DNA from: Leptospira noumeaensis
GTDB taxonomy: Bacteria > Spirochaetota > Leptospiria > Leptospirales > Leptospiraceae
Direction: 5' to 3'
Assembly (NCBI RefSeq): GCF_004770765.1
Contig: NZ_RQFK01000026.1
Coordinates: 744,001 to 808,000 of the forward strand
Length of the DNA stretch: 64,000 bases
A program made the position numbers and the translations under genes. Of the stretch, positions 51,321 through 58,722 are shown piece by piece (position 1 is the stretch's first letter; each line of letters begins with the position of its first letter). Below the pieces are notes generated by a model. The model was not told the DNA's origin and made no database searches. It saw only the letters and a program-made list of their open reading frames with translations.

Positions 51321-51678
51321 ACCTGAATACGCTTGGGAAATCATTCGGGGAAATAAAAAAGTAGAATTTCGAAAATCTATTTTTAAAAAATCAATTAAGA
51401 AAATTTACATTTATTCTTCTGCTCCTGACCAAAAGATTATCGGATATTTTTCTCTTAAGGATATTGATTCCGATACTCCTATCAATCTATGGAAGAAATA
51501 CGGAAAAGTCGGATGTATTAATAAAGTTGATTTTTTTAAATATTACTCTTTAAAAGAGAAAGGTGTTTCGTTAAAGATTGATAAAGTTGTTAAATTTAAG
51601 ATTCCTCTCGATCCATATCAAGTGATGGAAAATTTTTATCCTCCTCAATCATTTCAATATTGTGCAAATGATCTTTAA
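51298..51678 (+). CDS. ASCH-domain protein (PUA-like)
   Basis: 126 residues, overlapping the PIN-GNAT gene by 23 bp. LSIKPEYAWEIIRGNKKVEFRK carries the ASCH 'G-x-K-x2-E-x-R' motif (K20, E23, R25), and IYIYSSAPDQKIIGYFSL the following strands. ASCH proteins bind RNA or nucleosides; E. coli YqfB of this fold is reported to hydrolyse N4-acetylcytidine. Here the position of its catalytic Thr is Glu, so the same reaction is not implied. Co-translation with a GNAT fusion points to a two-part system. Confidence 0.82.
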   Translation: MNVILSIKPEYAWEIIRGNKKVEFRKSIFKKSIKKIYIYSSAPDQKIIGYFSLKDIDSDTPINLWKKYGKVGCINKVDFFKYYSLKEKGVSLKIDKVVKFKIPLDPYQVMENFYPPQSFQYCANDL

Positions 51679-51760
51679 GAAGCAAATTCGTTTTTTTTGA
51701 ATCAAAACTTAGAATTTTATCCGAACAGAGAATTTGATTCTTAAAAATCCTAAGTATGTT

Positions 51761-52261
51761 TTATCCCGCTCTTTTGTAAAATGTTTCCGTAGCTTTTGCT
51801 TCTTCTCCATCCGGCGAAATATTAAAAGCGGTTAGGGAAAATTCTTTATCGCTGATGAATTGAATTTCCGTTCTCCAACCCCAAAGTTTATCACCGTATT
51901 CTGGATTTCCATAGGAACCTAAAACTGAAAATCCTTTATCTTTTCCTTCCCCACTGGATAACATGATTTGAGTTCCCATATGGAAACTATCAATCCAGGA
52001 ACTTGTATATCTTTGGTAAGGGATATCAAATCCAAGGATCATTTTTCCCACAAACGGTTTTCCATCCAAACTGCTGTGGTAATCGATTGAGATAAATCTA
52101 CCGTCTAACAATGTGGTGATGGTGGCTTCTGCACTGGATTCATCTGCAAGGATATCTTTTTCAAACCAAGTTTTGGTTTTGCCAGTCCAATGGCCCACTA
52201 AACTTTGTAATTGTTTGTGAGCTCCACTCTTTATAGATTCTTCAAATTTGTTTGATGACAT
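51761..52261 (-). CDS. DUF1579 family protein
   Basis: 166 residues. LQSLVGHWTGKTKTWFE at the N-terminus, TTLLDGRFISIDYHSSLDGKPFVGKMILGFD, RYTSSWIDSFHMGTQIMLSSGEG and the final ATETFYKR are the DUF1579 pattern, a lipocalin-like beta barrel of unknown ligand. Same strand as the small YiaA/B-like gene 47 bp upstream. Convergent with ASCH. Confidence 0.88.
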   Translation of the reverse strand: MSSNKFEESIKSGAHKQLQSLVGHWTGKTKTWFEKDILADESSAEATITTLLDGRFISIDYHSSLDGKPFVGKMILGFDIPYQRYTSSWIDSFHMGTQIMLSSGEGKDKGFSVLGSYGNPEYGDKLWGWRTEIQFISDKEFSLTAFNISPDGEEAKATETFYKRAG

Positions 52262-52308
52262 TTGGTTTCCTTACCTTTGAGTTTAATGAATAGAATGATT
52301 CATTTATT

Positions 52309-52551
52309 TTATTCTTTTGGCTTGAGTTCTGGTTTGATGTTTCCTTCTGCCATACGTAAATCACGGACATTTTTTTGAACAGCAACGGCCGCAAACAAAC
52401 TGAGTACAAAAGAGATTCCAAAAAAACCTTTTTCGTTTAACATCATATCTGCGTTCCAAATCCCTACTATGAAAGTGAACATACCAATGAGGAGGGAGAG
52501 CCAAGAAGCACAAATAAAGGCTGCAGAAGGTTTTTGAGGTTGTGTGATCAT
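52309..52551 (-). CDS. YiaA/YiaB two-helix membrane protein
   Basis: 80 residues from ATG 52551; longer starts at 52620 or 52659 are possible, and none has a clear ribosome site. Two membrane helices: FICASWLSLLIGMFTFIVGIWNA and FFGISFVLSLFAAVAVQKNVRD. Text ASWLSLLIGM, LNEKGFF and AVQKNVRD matches the yiaA/B two-helix domain. Role unknown, seen near stress-type genes. Confidence 0.8.
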   Translation of the reverse strand: MITQPQKPSAAFICASWLSLLIGMFTFIVGIWNADMMLNEKGFFGISFVLSLFAAVAVQKNVRDLRMAEGNIKPELKPKE

Positions 52552-52668
52552 TTCAAACTGTGTATGGTTTTTTTCGGATTTGGTCAAGAATTTTGTTTGT
52601 TCCCTTTTGACTGAGTTCATAGTAAGAATCTTGGTTGAAAGAATGAATGATAAGTCCATTGATTGGTA

Positions 52669-53148
52669 ATGGATTCAAAAATTATCTCGATAGAGAAAAA
52701 ATACTTAGTTGGTAAAAAAATTGAAATGTCATTGGTAGAAAGTTTAACACCAATTTTATGGAAATCCTTTGTTCCGAAGATTGGTTCTATTTCTAACCGA
52801 GTTTCAACGGAAAAAATTTCTTTGTCAGTGTATCCTTTAGATTATTTTCAAAATTTTAATCCAAATCGAAAATTTATCAAATGGGCTGGCGTAGAAGTTT
52901 CTTCGGTAATGGACTTGCCAGAAGGTATGGAGGTTTTGGAAATTCCTGCGGGCCTTTATAGTGTATTTCTCTACAAAGGATCGGTAGCGGAATCAGGACC
53001 ATTTTTCGAATGGATTTTTCGAGATTGGTTTCCTAAATCGGGATATGATTTGGACAATCGCCCACATTTTGAATTGTTAGGTGATAAATATATAAATGAT
53101 GATCCTAGTTCAGAAGAGTTTGTTTATATACCGATTAAACCGCGTTAA
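52669..53148 (+). CDS. GyrI-like (effector-binding) small protein
   Basis: 159 residues. KYLVGKKIEMSL, FIKWAGVEVSS, LPEGMEVLEIPAGLYSVFLYKG, FFEWIFRDWFPKSGYDLDNRPHFELLG and EEFVYIPIK reproduce the GyrI/AraC effector-binding fold (the E/D-x-I-P-x-G-x-Y pocket). No DNA-binding domain is attached, so it may bind small hydrophobic molecules as a stand-alone sponge or toxin/antibiotic modulator. Divergent from the YiaA/B-like gene. Confidence 0.85.
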   Translation: MDSKIISIEKKYLVGKKIEMSLVESLTPILWKSFVPKIGSISNRVSTEKISLSVYPLDYFQNFNPNRKFIKWAGVEVSSVMDLPEGMEVLEIPAGLYSVFLYKGSVAESGPFFEWIFRDWFPKSGYDLDNRPHFELLGDKYINDDPSSEEFVYIPIKPR

Positions 53149-53231
53149 GGATACGGCGGGCTTGGTCGTCTGAGGCGTTTGCCTCAGACGACGGAAGCGT
53201 GAGCGCACCCCAAAGTAGCCTGGCCCTTTGT
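53144..53231. repeat. GC-rich intergenic element with perfect 12-bp hairpin
   Basis: GTCGTCTGAGGC pairs exactly with GCCTCAGACGAC (53165-53176 and 53181-53192) around GTTT. A flanking GGAAGCGTGAGCGCACCCC follows and shares AGCGCACCCC with the block at 49574-49583. No T-run follows. The element starts at the GyrI-like stop and ends near GTTAGAA (about 53229). Together with the block at 49555 it brackets the PIN-GNAT/ASCH/DUF1579/YiaA/GyrI segment. Confidence 0.5.
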
Positions 53232-53313
53232 TAGAAGAATGTTTGGTGTTGTGAAGGATTGGGAACGCACGAAAAAAAATAAATTATACCAAGAGTCAAA
53301 AGAAGGTCAATTC

Positions 53314-53634
53314 CTATCGTTCGGGATCTGGATTCATAATTTTATGAAGAGTTTGGTAAAATTTTTCGATGTATCGTTCTACTTGGTTCGACCTCCATTC
53401 TGGATTTTCCATCACCTGATCCTTAACATGTTTAACTACGGCTCGGACAAAAGAAGTTCTCTCGGATAAGGTAGAAATTTCCAAAAGTTCTAAAGTTGTT
53501 TTTCGGATGGTTAGTTCTTTTTTTATCGCTTTCGAAATTACAGCAATGGCATCCTCATTGGTAAGGTGAAGATTTTGAACTAGTATGGCCTTTGATTCTT
53601 GGATCAGTTTCATTTGCATATCGCTGAGAGGCAT
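53314..53634 (-). CDS. Hypothetical small helical protein
   Basis: 106 residues, entirely helical and charged (KLIQESKAILVQNLHLTNEDAI, KKELTIRKTTLELLEIST, FVRAVVKHVKDQVMENPEWR, VERYIEKFYQTLHKIM). No signal peptide, cysteines or motif. No Shine-Dalgarno sequence is seen; ATGs at 53619 and 53613 are alternatives. It lies divergent to the HExxH/nuclease-ParA genes and could belong to that locus, but no family is recognised. Confidence 0.5.
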   Translation of the reverse strand: MPLSDMQMKLIQESKAILVQNLHLTNEDAIAVISKAIKKELTIRKTTLELLEISTLSERTSFVRAVVKHVKDQVMENPEWRSNQVERYIEKFYQTLHKIMNPDPER

Positions 53635-53695
53635 ATTTTTGATTTTTTCTATATCCTTTATGTTAGTAAAGTGAAATGTTTATTTGTTTTAGGAA

Positions 53696-54082
53696 ATGAA
53701 TATGTTCATAATATTTCTTTTTTCATTATTTTGGCTTATTACCTTCCTGCCACAGGTTAGAATTTTTTTACCCTCTGGAAAGTTTGGTCGTATCAAGATT
53801 TTATATACGGAAGGAGCAAGTTTCCTTTGTTTTTGTTTTTTAAGTTGTTCTTGTATAGATTATAAAAATAGAAAATACTGGCAGGGAATCGCCATACACG
53901 AGTTCGTTCATCAGAAACAACAAAGATTGTTTTCCCCGTTTGTTTTTGGGATTCTCTATTTTGGAGAATGGATTTTTCGGAAGTTGTATTGCAAACAAAG
54001 TTGGTATGAAGCTTATACAAACCTTCGTTGGGAAAAAGAAGCCGAAGTGGCGCGTCTTATCTTTGAGGAAAATATTTCTTAA
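53696..54082 (+). CDS. Small membrane protein with HExxH zinc-peptidase-like motif
   Basis: 128 residues. An N-terminal membrane helix (MFIIFLFSLFWLITFLPQV), a second hydrophobic stretch with cysteines (FLCFCFLSCSC), then GIAIHEFVHQKQQ carrying HEFVH, a hydrophobic FVFGILYFGEWIF, and YEAYTNLRWEKEAEVARL, whose Glu could be the third ligand. This is the layout of very small gluzincin-like proteins. Substrate unknown. The gap to the nuclease-ParA gene is only 29 bp, same strand. Confidence 0.65.
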   Translation: MNMFIIFLFSLFWLITFLPQVRIFLPSGKFGRIKILYTEGASFLCFCFLSCSCIDYKNRKYWQGIAIHEFVHQKQQRLFSPFVFGILYFGEWIFRKLYCKQSWYEAYTNLRWEKEAEVARLIFEENIS

Positions 54083-54111
54083 ATCGGTTTTAAAATGGTA
54101 CGGAGTATCTT

Positions 54112-55590
54112 GTGAAGAATAAAGAAGAAAAAATCGATTGGAATCAGGTGATAGATTCTCTATCCGAAAAGAACGAAGCATTTGTTGAAGATAAATTTGT
54201 AAAACCTTGGTTAAAAACTTTCTTTGGGTATGATGAGGATGCAATGACTCGTCAAGATTCGCCAAAAGGTTCGAAAAAACGTACTGATATATTAGCATTA
54301 GGTGATAATGAAAAATTTAGCGTGATTGTAGAAGTAAAACATCATGGCTCTAAAGATTTCCCCGATTTCAATCCTGAAACTGGAATTGTTTCTGATTTTG
54401 AGCAGCTAACGGAATATTTACGAACTTTTTATGATAATGTAAATAAGAGTTATATTCCCATTGGTATTTTTACGGATGGGGAACGGATCTTAGTGGTTCG
54501 TAATTATTATGGAATGGTTTTCCCGATCATTTATATTAAAAATTTAAAAAGTGGAAAAGGTGTAGTTTATTGGTCGAATGAGATCGTAAAAACAATCAAA
54601 AAAAAACTAAACGAACCGGTGATTCTCACTACTTATAATAATAAGGGAGGTGTTGGTAAAACCACAGTCAGTTATATACTCGCAAATTATTTATCAAAAG
54701 TAAAAAAGAAATCAGTGTTAGCTCTAGATTTTGATCCATTACAATCTGATTTTTCAAGGCTCTTTCATTTGGATTCCGGAGAATTTTATGATGTGATCGA
54801 TTGGTTGGAAGGAACAGTCGATAAAAAAGACAAAAAGAAAGCAATGAGTATGCGTGATGGAAATCTTGTACTAGCTTTGGCTAAGGCAAATGAAAGTTCC
54901 AATGAAGCCATGAAAAAAGGAAACCTCAATAAATACTCGAGTCTATCTGGGAGTATCACTAAAATTAATAGCTCTGCCAAAACGATTTCTAAGTTGATGA
55001 AACAGGGCATTACAATTCCACAACCTGGAACTACGACTCCATTACATCGAAAGTTTGATGTTGTGATCATTGATAGTCCGCCAGGCTGGTGGTATTATTC
55101 CATGCTTGCGATTTCTTTAAGCGATGTCATCATTCCACCGATTAACTTTAATAATGGATCTTCAGTGATCAATTTAGTTCGGTTCACAAACCAATACTTT
55201 CCTGAGTTGTTTAAACATTTGAATCCAACAACTAAAGAAGAGAAAATTAATTTTTTAAATTTGAGATCTCCGATTTTTTCCCATATGATCATTAATTTTT
55301 TTGATAAAAATGATAAGGAAGTTAAGGAGAAGGACTTAGACCAAGTAGTGGCTAGGTATCTGGAAAAAGAAATTAAGGATTCGTTTATTAGAAATTCTTT
55401 GTTTCGAAATGAAAGGGCCGATGGTATCAGTGGCCGTACCTTTGACGCCATTCGTTTGCCTTTAAATCGTTCGATCAATCAGTTATCATCTCTTGCTCTA
55501 GAAGATAAAGACAGGAAAAAAGTGGAAAACGAAGTTCTGAAACTGGGAGAGATTCTTGTTTCAGATTTATTTCCGTTTATGAGAAGTTAG
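54112..55590 (+). CDS. PD-(D/E)xK nuclease domain fused to a ParA/MinD-type ATPase
   Basis: 492 residues from GTG 54112 with GGAG 6 bp upstream. Residues ~10-160 resemble HSDR_N-like restriction folds: NEAFVEDKFVKPWLKTFFGYD, KKRTDILALG (D59), VIVEVKHHG (E74, K76), then LTEYLRTFY and PIGIFTDGERILVVRNY. From ~170 a deviant Walker A ATPase: TYNNKGGVGKTTVSYILA (K178, K183), ALDFDPLQSDFSRLF (Walker A'), FDVVIIDSPPGWWYYSML (Walker B, D321) and SDVIIPPINFN. C-terminal ~100 residues helical. ParA-fold ATPases usually segregate DNA; fusion to a nuclease suggests a DNA-recognising effector. A+T-rich. Not a named family known to me. Confidence 0.8.
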   Translation: MKNKEEKIDWNQVIDSLSEKNEAFVEDKFVKPWLKTFFGYDEDAMTRQDSPKGSKKRTDILALGDNEKFSVIVEVKHHGSKDFPDFNPETGIVSDFEQLTEYLRTFYDNVNKSYIPIGIFTDGERILVVRNYYGMVFPIIYIKNLKSGKGVVYWSNEIVKTIKKKLNEPVILTTYNNKGGVGKTTVSYILANYLSKVKKKSVLALDFDPLQSDFSRLFHLDSGEFYDVIDWLEGTVDKKDKKKAMSMRDGNLVLALAKANESSNEAMKKGNLNKYSSLSGSITKINSSAKTISKLMKQGITIPQPGTTTPLHRKFDVVIIDSPPGWWYYSMLAISLSDVIIPPINFNNGSSVINLVRFTNQYFPELFKHLNPTTKEEKINFLNLRSPIFSHMIINFFDKNDKEVKEKDLDQVVARYLEKEIKDSFIRNSLFRNERADGISGRTFDAIRLPLNRSINQLSSLALEDKDRKKVENEVLKLGEILVSDLFPFMRS

Positions 55591-55919
55591 AAGGATTTAA
55601 GGTCAATTCATTGTCCACCATTGATACTGTTTCTACCTGTTAACATCCATTAAATTCAGTGTTGATTGCATTCTATTTTTATAATCTTATACCAAAGGCT
55701 ACTTTTCTCGGGGTCATTCTGCAGATACACTAGCCAGTGAAGAAAATGTAAGGATTAGTTTATGAACAGTGATCTTGGTTTGAATGATATAAACTTGGAT
55801 TGATTCGATTGATCAATCGTTTTATAGAATAAATTCTTTCCAAACATAAGTTGGCTAATTCTAAACGGATGAATTGAATTCTTAGTTGATTGGAAATTTA
55901 ACCGGGATAGTATGTATGG
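55591..55919. other. Intergenic region with a palindrome
   Basis: No convincing gene. It contains a perfect 14-bp palindrome CGATTGATCAATCG (55806-55819) and a 13-codon ORF at 55762-55803 preceded by AAGGAT. Otherwise A+T-rich. It separates the nuclease-ParA gene from a DUF1554 lipoprotein. Confidence 0.4.
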
Positions 55920-56591
55920 ATGCGTTTCGGACTTCTCTTCATACTTGTTGCTTTCATCCATTGCACAGAACCAAAATTCAATAATCCAAGTGATTTTGGA
56001 ACTGATTCTTATTTAGAAAACCAAACCATCCTATGTCTCACAGGTCAGACTGCTTCATGCAGGACGCCAGTTCCCTTTTGTACAACCTGTAAATTTTTTT
56101 CCACCAGTGTAACCTATAATGGCAATCGGGGAGGCATTCTCGGAGCCGATGCCAAATGTATGACTGATTCCAAAAAACCACCAATGCCAGTGGGTGCGGT
56201 ATACAAAGCTTTCCTTGTAGATGATGTGAATCGAATTGCTTGTACAACTTCAAATTGTCTGACTGGAGGGATTTCCGAACATGTGGATTGGGTATTGAAA
56301 CCGGATACTAAGTATGTGCGAACAGCTGATAATGTGACCATCGCGACTACCAATAGTCTAGGAATTTTCACAAGCCAAACAGGTGATGCAGAGAATCCTT
56401 CTGTCTCGACAATTTTTACAGGTCTTAATACTAGTGGTTGGCTCACTCGGTCTGGTAATCATTGCAATCGCTGGAGCGATGGATCGAATGTAAGTCAAGG
56501 TGGAATTGCACCCAATAGCAACAATTTGTATGTATCGGGAGGTGTTCCAAATTGTGACACTACTTCTGTTATTCTATGTGTGGAGCAGTAA
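55920..56591 (+). CDS. DUF1554 lipoprotein
   Basis: 223 residues. Signal LLFILVAFIHC ends in a lipobox. A cysteine-rich spacer (CLTGQTASCRTPVPFCTTC) precedes the DUF1554 domain: FSTSVTYNGNRGGILGADAKCM, AVYKAFLVDDVNRIACTTSNC, WVLKPDTKYVRTADN, GWLTRSGNHCNRWSDGS and CVEQ at the end. DUF1554 is an expanded C-type-lectin-like family of Leptospira outer lipoproteins; ligands are not established. A terminator hairpin for the opposite gene follows. Confidence 0.93.
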   Translation: MRFGLLFILVAFIHCTEPKFNNPSDFGTDSYLENQTILCLTGQTASCRTPVPFCTTCKFFSTSVTYNGNRGGILGADAKCMTDSKKPPMPVGAVYKAFLVDDVNRIACTTSNCLTGGISEHVDWVLKPDTKYVRTADNVTIATTNSLGIFTSQTGDAENPSVSTIFTGLNTSGWLTRSGNHCNRWSDGSNVSQGGIAPNSNNLYVSGGVPNCDTTSVILCVEQ

Positions 56592-56630
56592 AAGATACAA
56601 TATTTGGACGCGACACTGAGTTTTTAAATA

Positions 56631-56657
56631 AATAAAAACCCTCTCATCTAAAGAGGG
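56631..56657 (-). terminator. Rho-independent terminator of the SDR gene
   Basis: CCCTCT pairs with AGAGGG (56639-56644 and 56652-56657, loop 7). Reading the minus strand, the stem is followed by a T-rich run (GGTTTTTATTTATTT). It lies about 20 bp after the SDR stop. Confidence 0.8.
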
Positions 56658-56677
56658 CTAATTTAGTTTGAACCAAT

Positions 56678-57433
56678 TTAAAGTAAATGTCCACCTGAGA
56701 CTTCAATGTCTTGGGCAGTGACCCATCCAAAGTCATCAGAGAGTAAATTCACAATCACCTTGCCGATGTCTTCTGGTAAACCAATACGACCAAAGGCAGT
56801 TTGATCGGCCAAAGGTTTGATGTATTCAGGGTATTTATCAAATACTCCATCGCCAAAATTACTATGTGTTGGGCCTGGGGATACAGCATTCACACGAATT
56901 TTGCGAGGTGCTAGTTCATTGGCAAGATAACGAGTCCAAGTAGAAAGCGCTGCTTTGAGGGATCCATAAATCGAATAACCGACAAATGCTTTTGTACTTG
57001 AGGAACTCGAAGTGTTGACGATTGCACCTCCATCTTCCATAAGAGCTACCAGTTTTTGTGATAAGAAGATGGGGCCTTTGTAGTTGGTATTTAGAATTTG
57101 TTCAAAATACTCTTCTGTTAATTCTGTAAATAACATCGGGCCACCAATGCCACCGTTATTCACTAAGTAATCAAAACTGGTGCGATTCCAAATTGTAGAG
57201 AGTTTGTTTTTTACGTCTTCGACAAATGTATCGAAGGTTTCTTTTTTTGTGAGATCCAACTTCAGAGCTACCGCACGAACTCCGTTATTTTTTTCGATTT
57301 CATTCACAACTTCTTCTGCTCGTTCTTTGTACGAATTGTAAGTGAGGATCACGCTGATCCCCCGTTTGCCGAGCTCCAGAGCCGTTGCTTTTCCGATACC
57401 ATTGCTACCACCAGTGATGATTGCTACTTTCAT
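56678..57433 (-). CDS. SDR-family NAD(P)-dependent oxidoreductase
   Basis: 251 residues from ATG 57433, chosen because AGGAG lies 8 bp upstream. Cofactor motif TGGSNGIGKATALELG, NNGGIGG (NNAG variant), catalytic VNTSSSSSTKAFVGYSIYGSLKAAL with Ser, Tyr and Lys (YxxxK as YGSLK), and PGPTHSNFGDG after it. A classical SDR; the substrate is unknown. Divergent from an AraC-type activator, a common arrangement in which the regulator controls the oxidoreductase. Confidence 0.93.
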   Translation of the reverse strand: MKVAIITGGSNGIGKATALELGKRGISVILTYNSYKERAEEVVNEIEKNNGVRAVALKLDLTKKETFDTFVEDVKNKLSTIWNRTSFDYLVNNGGIGGPMLFTELTEEYFEQILNTNYKGPIFLSQKLVALMEDGGAIVNTSSSSSTKAFVGYSIYGSLKAALSTWTRYLANELAPRKIRVNAVSPGPTHSNFGDGVFDKYPEYIKPLADQTAFGRIGLPEDIGKVIVNLLSDDFGWVTAQDIEVSGGHLL

Positions 57434-57621
57434 AAATTTTCTCCTATTGCGTTCTTGTATGGAAAATATAGCCGATAAATCTTTTAAGAACAAGATCGGA
57501 TCTTACCTAATAATTGCCTAAAACTACCAATCATTACTTTTTTGATCAAAAATTTCCTATAAAAATTCTATTTTTGCTTTTTTAAAGTGCCTAAAACGCT
57601 CATTTGTGATATCTTGAAATT

Positions 57622-58506
57622 GTGCAAAAGTTAGTGAATGAGATAACTGAACTATGTAGTCGTGCGACCACGGAACCGACAAAAACCGGTCTCCCTCGAG
57701 TGTTAATGATCCAAGGGGAAGTTCCAGAACACCAACTAGCTGCTGTTTATGAACCGTTAATTGGTCTTGTTGTCCAAGGTGGTAAAACGATTTCGATTGG
57801 GACCCAAGTGGTTCATTTGGAAGGTCCTGCTTATTTTGTCATTCCAACAGAAATGCCAGCAACGGGTTACGTTAGACAAGCAAACAATGGTTCTCCTTAT
57901 TTATCTGTTGCACTCCAATTGGATCAGAAAGTGTTACTTGATTTATTAAAAGATACACCCAACACAGTTGCTGTTAAAAATCATACGGATGAGTTTTCTG
58001 CCTGCCCTGCCACTCCGGAATTTTTAGAAGTTTGGTTACGAATGTTGCGACTTATGAAAACACCTGAACACATTGCGGCCTTAGCACCAGTATATGAAAG
58101 AGAAATTTTATATCATGTGTTGATTGGCCCTGAGGGGTGGCGTCTTCGACAATTGTTTCAATCTCATCAAAAAGGATCGAGCATTCACCAATCCATCCAA
58201 TGGGTGAGGCAACACTTTACTCATTCTTTTGAAATAGAAGATTTGGCGAACAAGGCTTGTATGGGAATCACAACCTTTCATAGACAATTTAAGTCTATCA
58301 CGGGCTTAAGTCCCATTCAATTTCAAAAACAACTAAGGCTTCTCGAAGCACGTAAACTTTTAACTTACAGCGGTTATTCTGTCACCGATGCAGCGTTAGA
58401 TGTTGGTTATGAAAGTACATCTCAATTCAACAGAGAATACACTCGGTTTTTTGGCGCCTCTCCTGCGCGTGACACAAAGAGATTAAAGGACATGGAAGTG
58501 GCGTAA
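57622..58506 (+). CDS. AraC-family regulator with AraC_N (cupin) domain
   Basis: 294 residues from a GTG. Residues ~20-150 are the AraC_N type I domain (PRVLMIQGEVPEHQLAAVYEPLIGLVVQGGKTISIG, YFVIPTEMPATGYV). The C-terminal HTH_18 spans ~190-290: WVRQHFTHSFEIEDLANKACMGITTFHRQFKSITGLSPIQFQKQLRL and VTDAALDVGYESTSQFNREYTRFFGASP. It is typical of YqhC-like regulators that sense aldehydes or drugs and act on adjacent oxidoreductases. The target is probably the divergent SDR gene. No Shine-Dalgarno sequence at the GTG. Confidence 0.92.
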   Translation: MQKLVNEITELCSRATTEPTKTGLPRVLMIQGEVPEHQLAAVYEPLIGLVVQGGKTISIGTQVVHLEGPAYFVIPTEMPATGYVRQANNGSPYLSVALQLDQKVLLDLLKDTPNTVAVKNHTDEFSACPATPEFLEVWLRMLRLMKTPEHIAALAPVYEREILYHVLIGPEGWRLRQLFQSHQKGSSIHQSIQWVRQHFTHSFEIEDLANKACMGITTFHRQFKSITGLSPIQFQKQLRLLEARKLLTYSGYSVTDAALDVGYESTSQFNREYTRFFGASPARDTKRLKDMEVA

Positions 58507-58607
58507 GGTTCCTTTTTTGTTTTGAGCTGCTACGAGCTGGATTTCCATTTCTAAACATCCGACTGACCTACAGAGTACTGAACAATTTGTTTAGAATATG
58601 ACGTTAA

Positions 58608-58626
58608 AACGGAACAAATATCCGTT
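58608..58626 (+). promoter_or_regulatory. Inverted repeat upstream of the FadL-like gene
   Basis: AACGGA-ACAAATA-TCCGTT is a perfect 6-bp inverted repeat 97 bp before the start codon. It may be an operator; no convincing promoter hexamers are aligned with it. Confidence 0.3.
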
Positions 58627-58722
58627 ATATTGGAAATATATTTCTTTAACTTCGAGGAAAGGTCATCAAATTCGAACCTGGGAGATATTTGATCCGTACA
58701 TTTTGTCTCCTAAGGAAATGAA

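Noticed and set aside
53165..53192. Rho-independent terminator after the GyrI-like gene
   Set aside because: The 12-bp stem is strong, but no T-run follows on either strand, so I list it as a repeat element rather than a terminator.
53239..53469. Plus-strand 76-codon ORF opposite the 106-residue helical protein
   Set aside because: Shorter, hydrophobic-aromatic shadow composition. The minus-strand frame is longer and has even, charged helical content. Not fully excluded.
55762..55803. 13-codon ORF with an AAGGAT ribosome-like site
   Set aside because: Too short to support from sequence alone and with no leader-peptide features such as runs of one amino acid or an attenuator.
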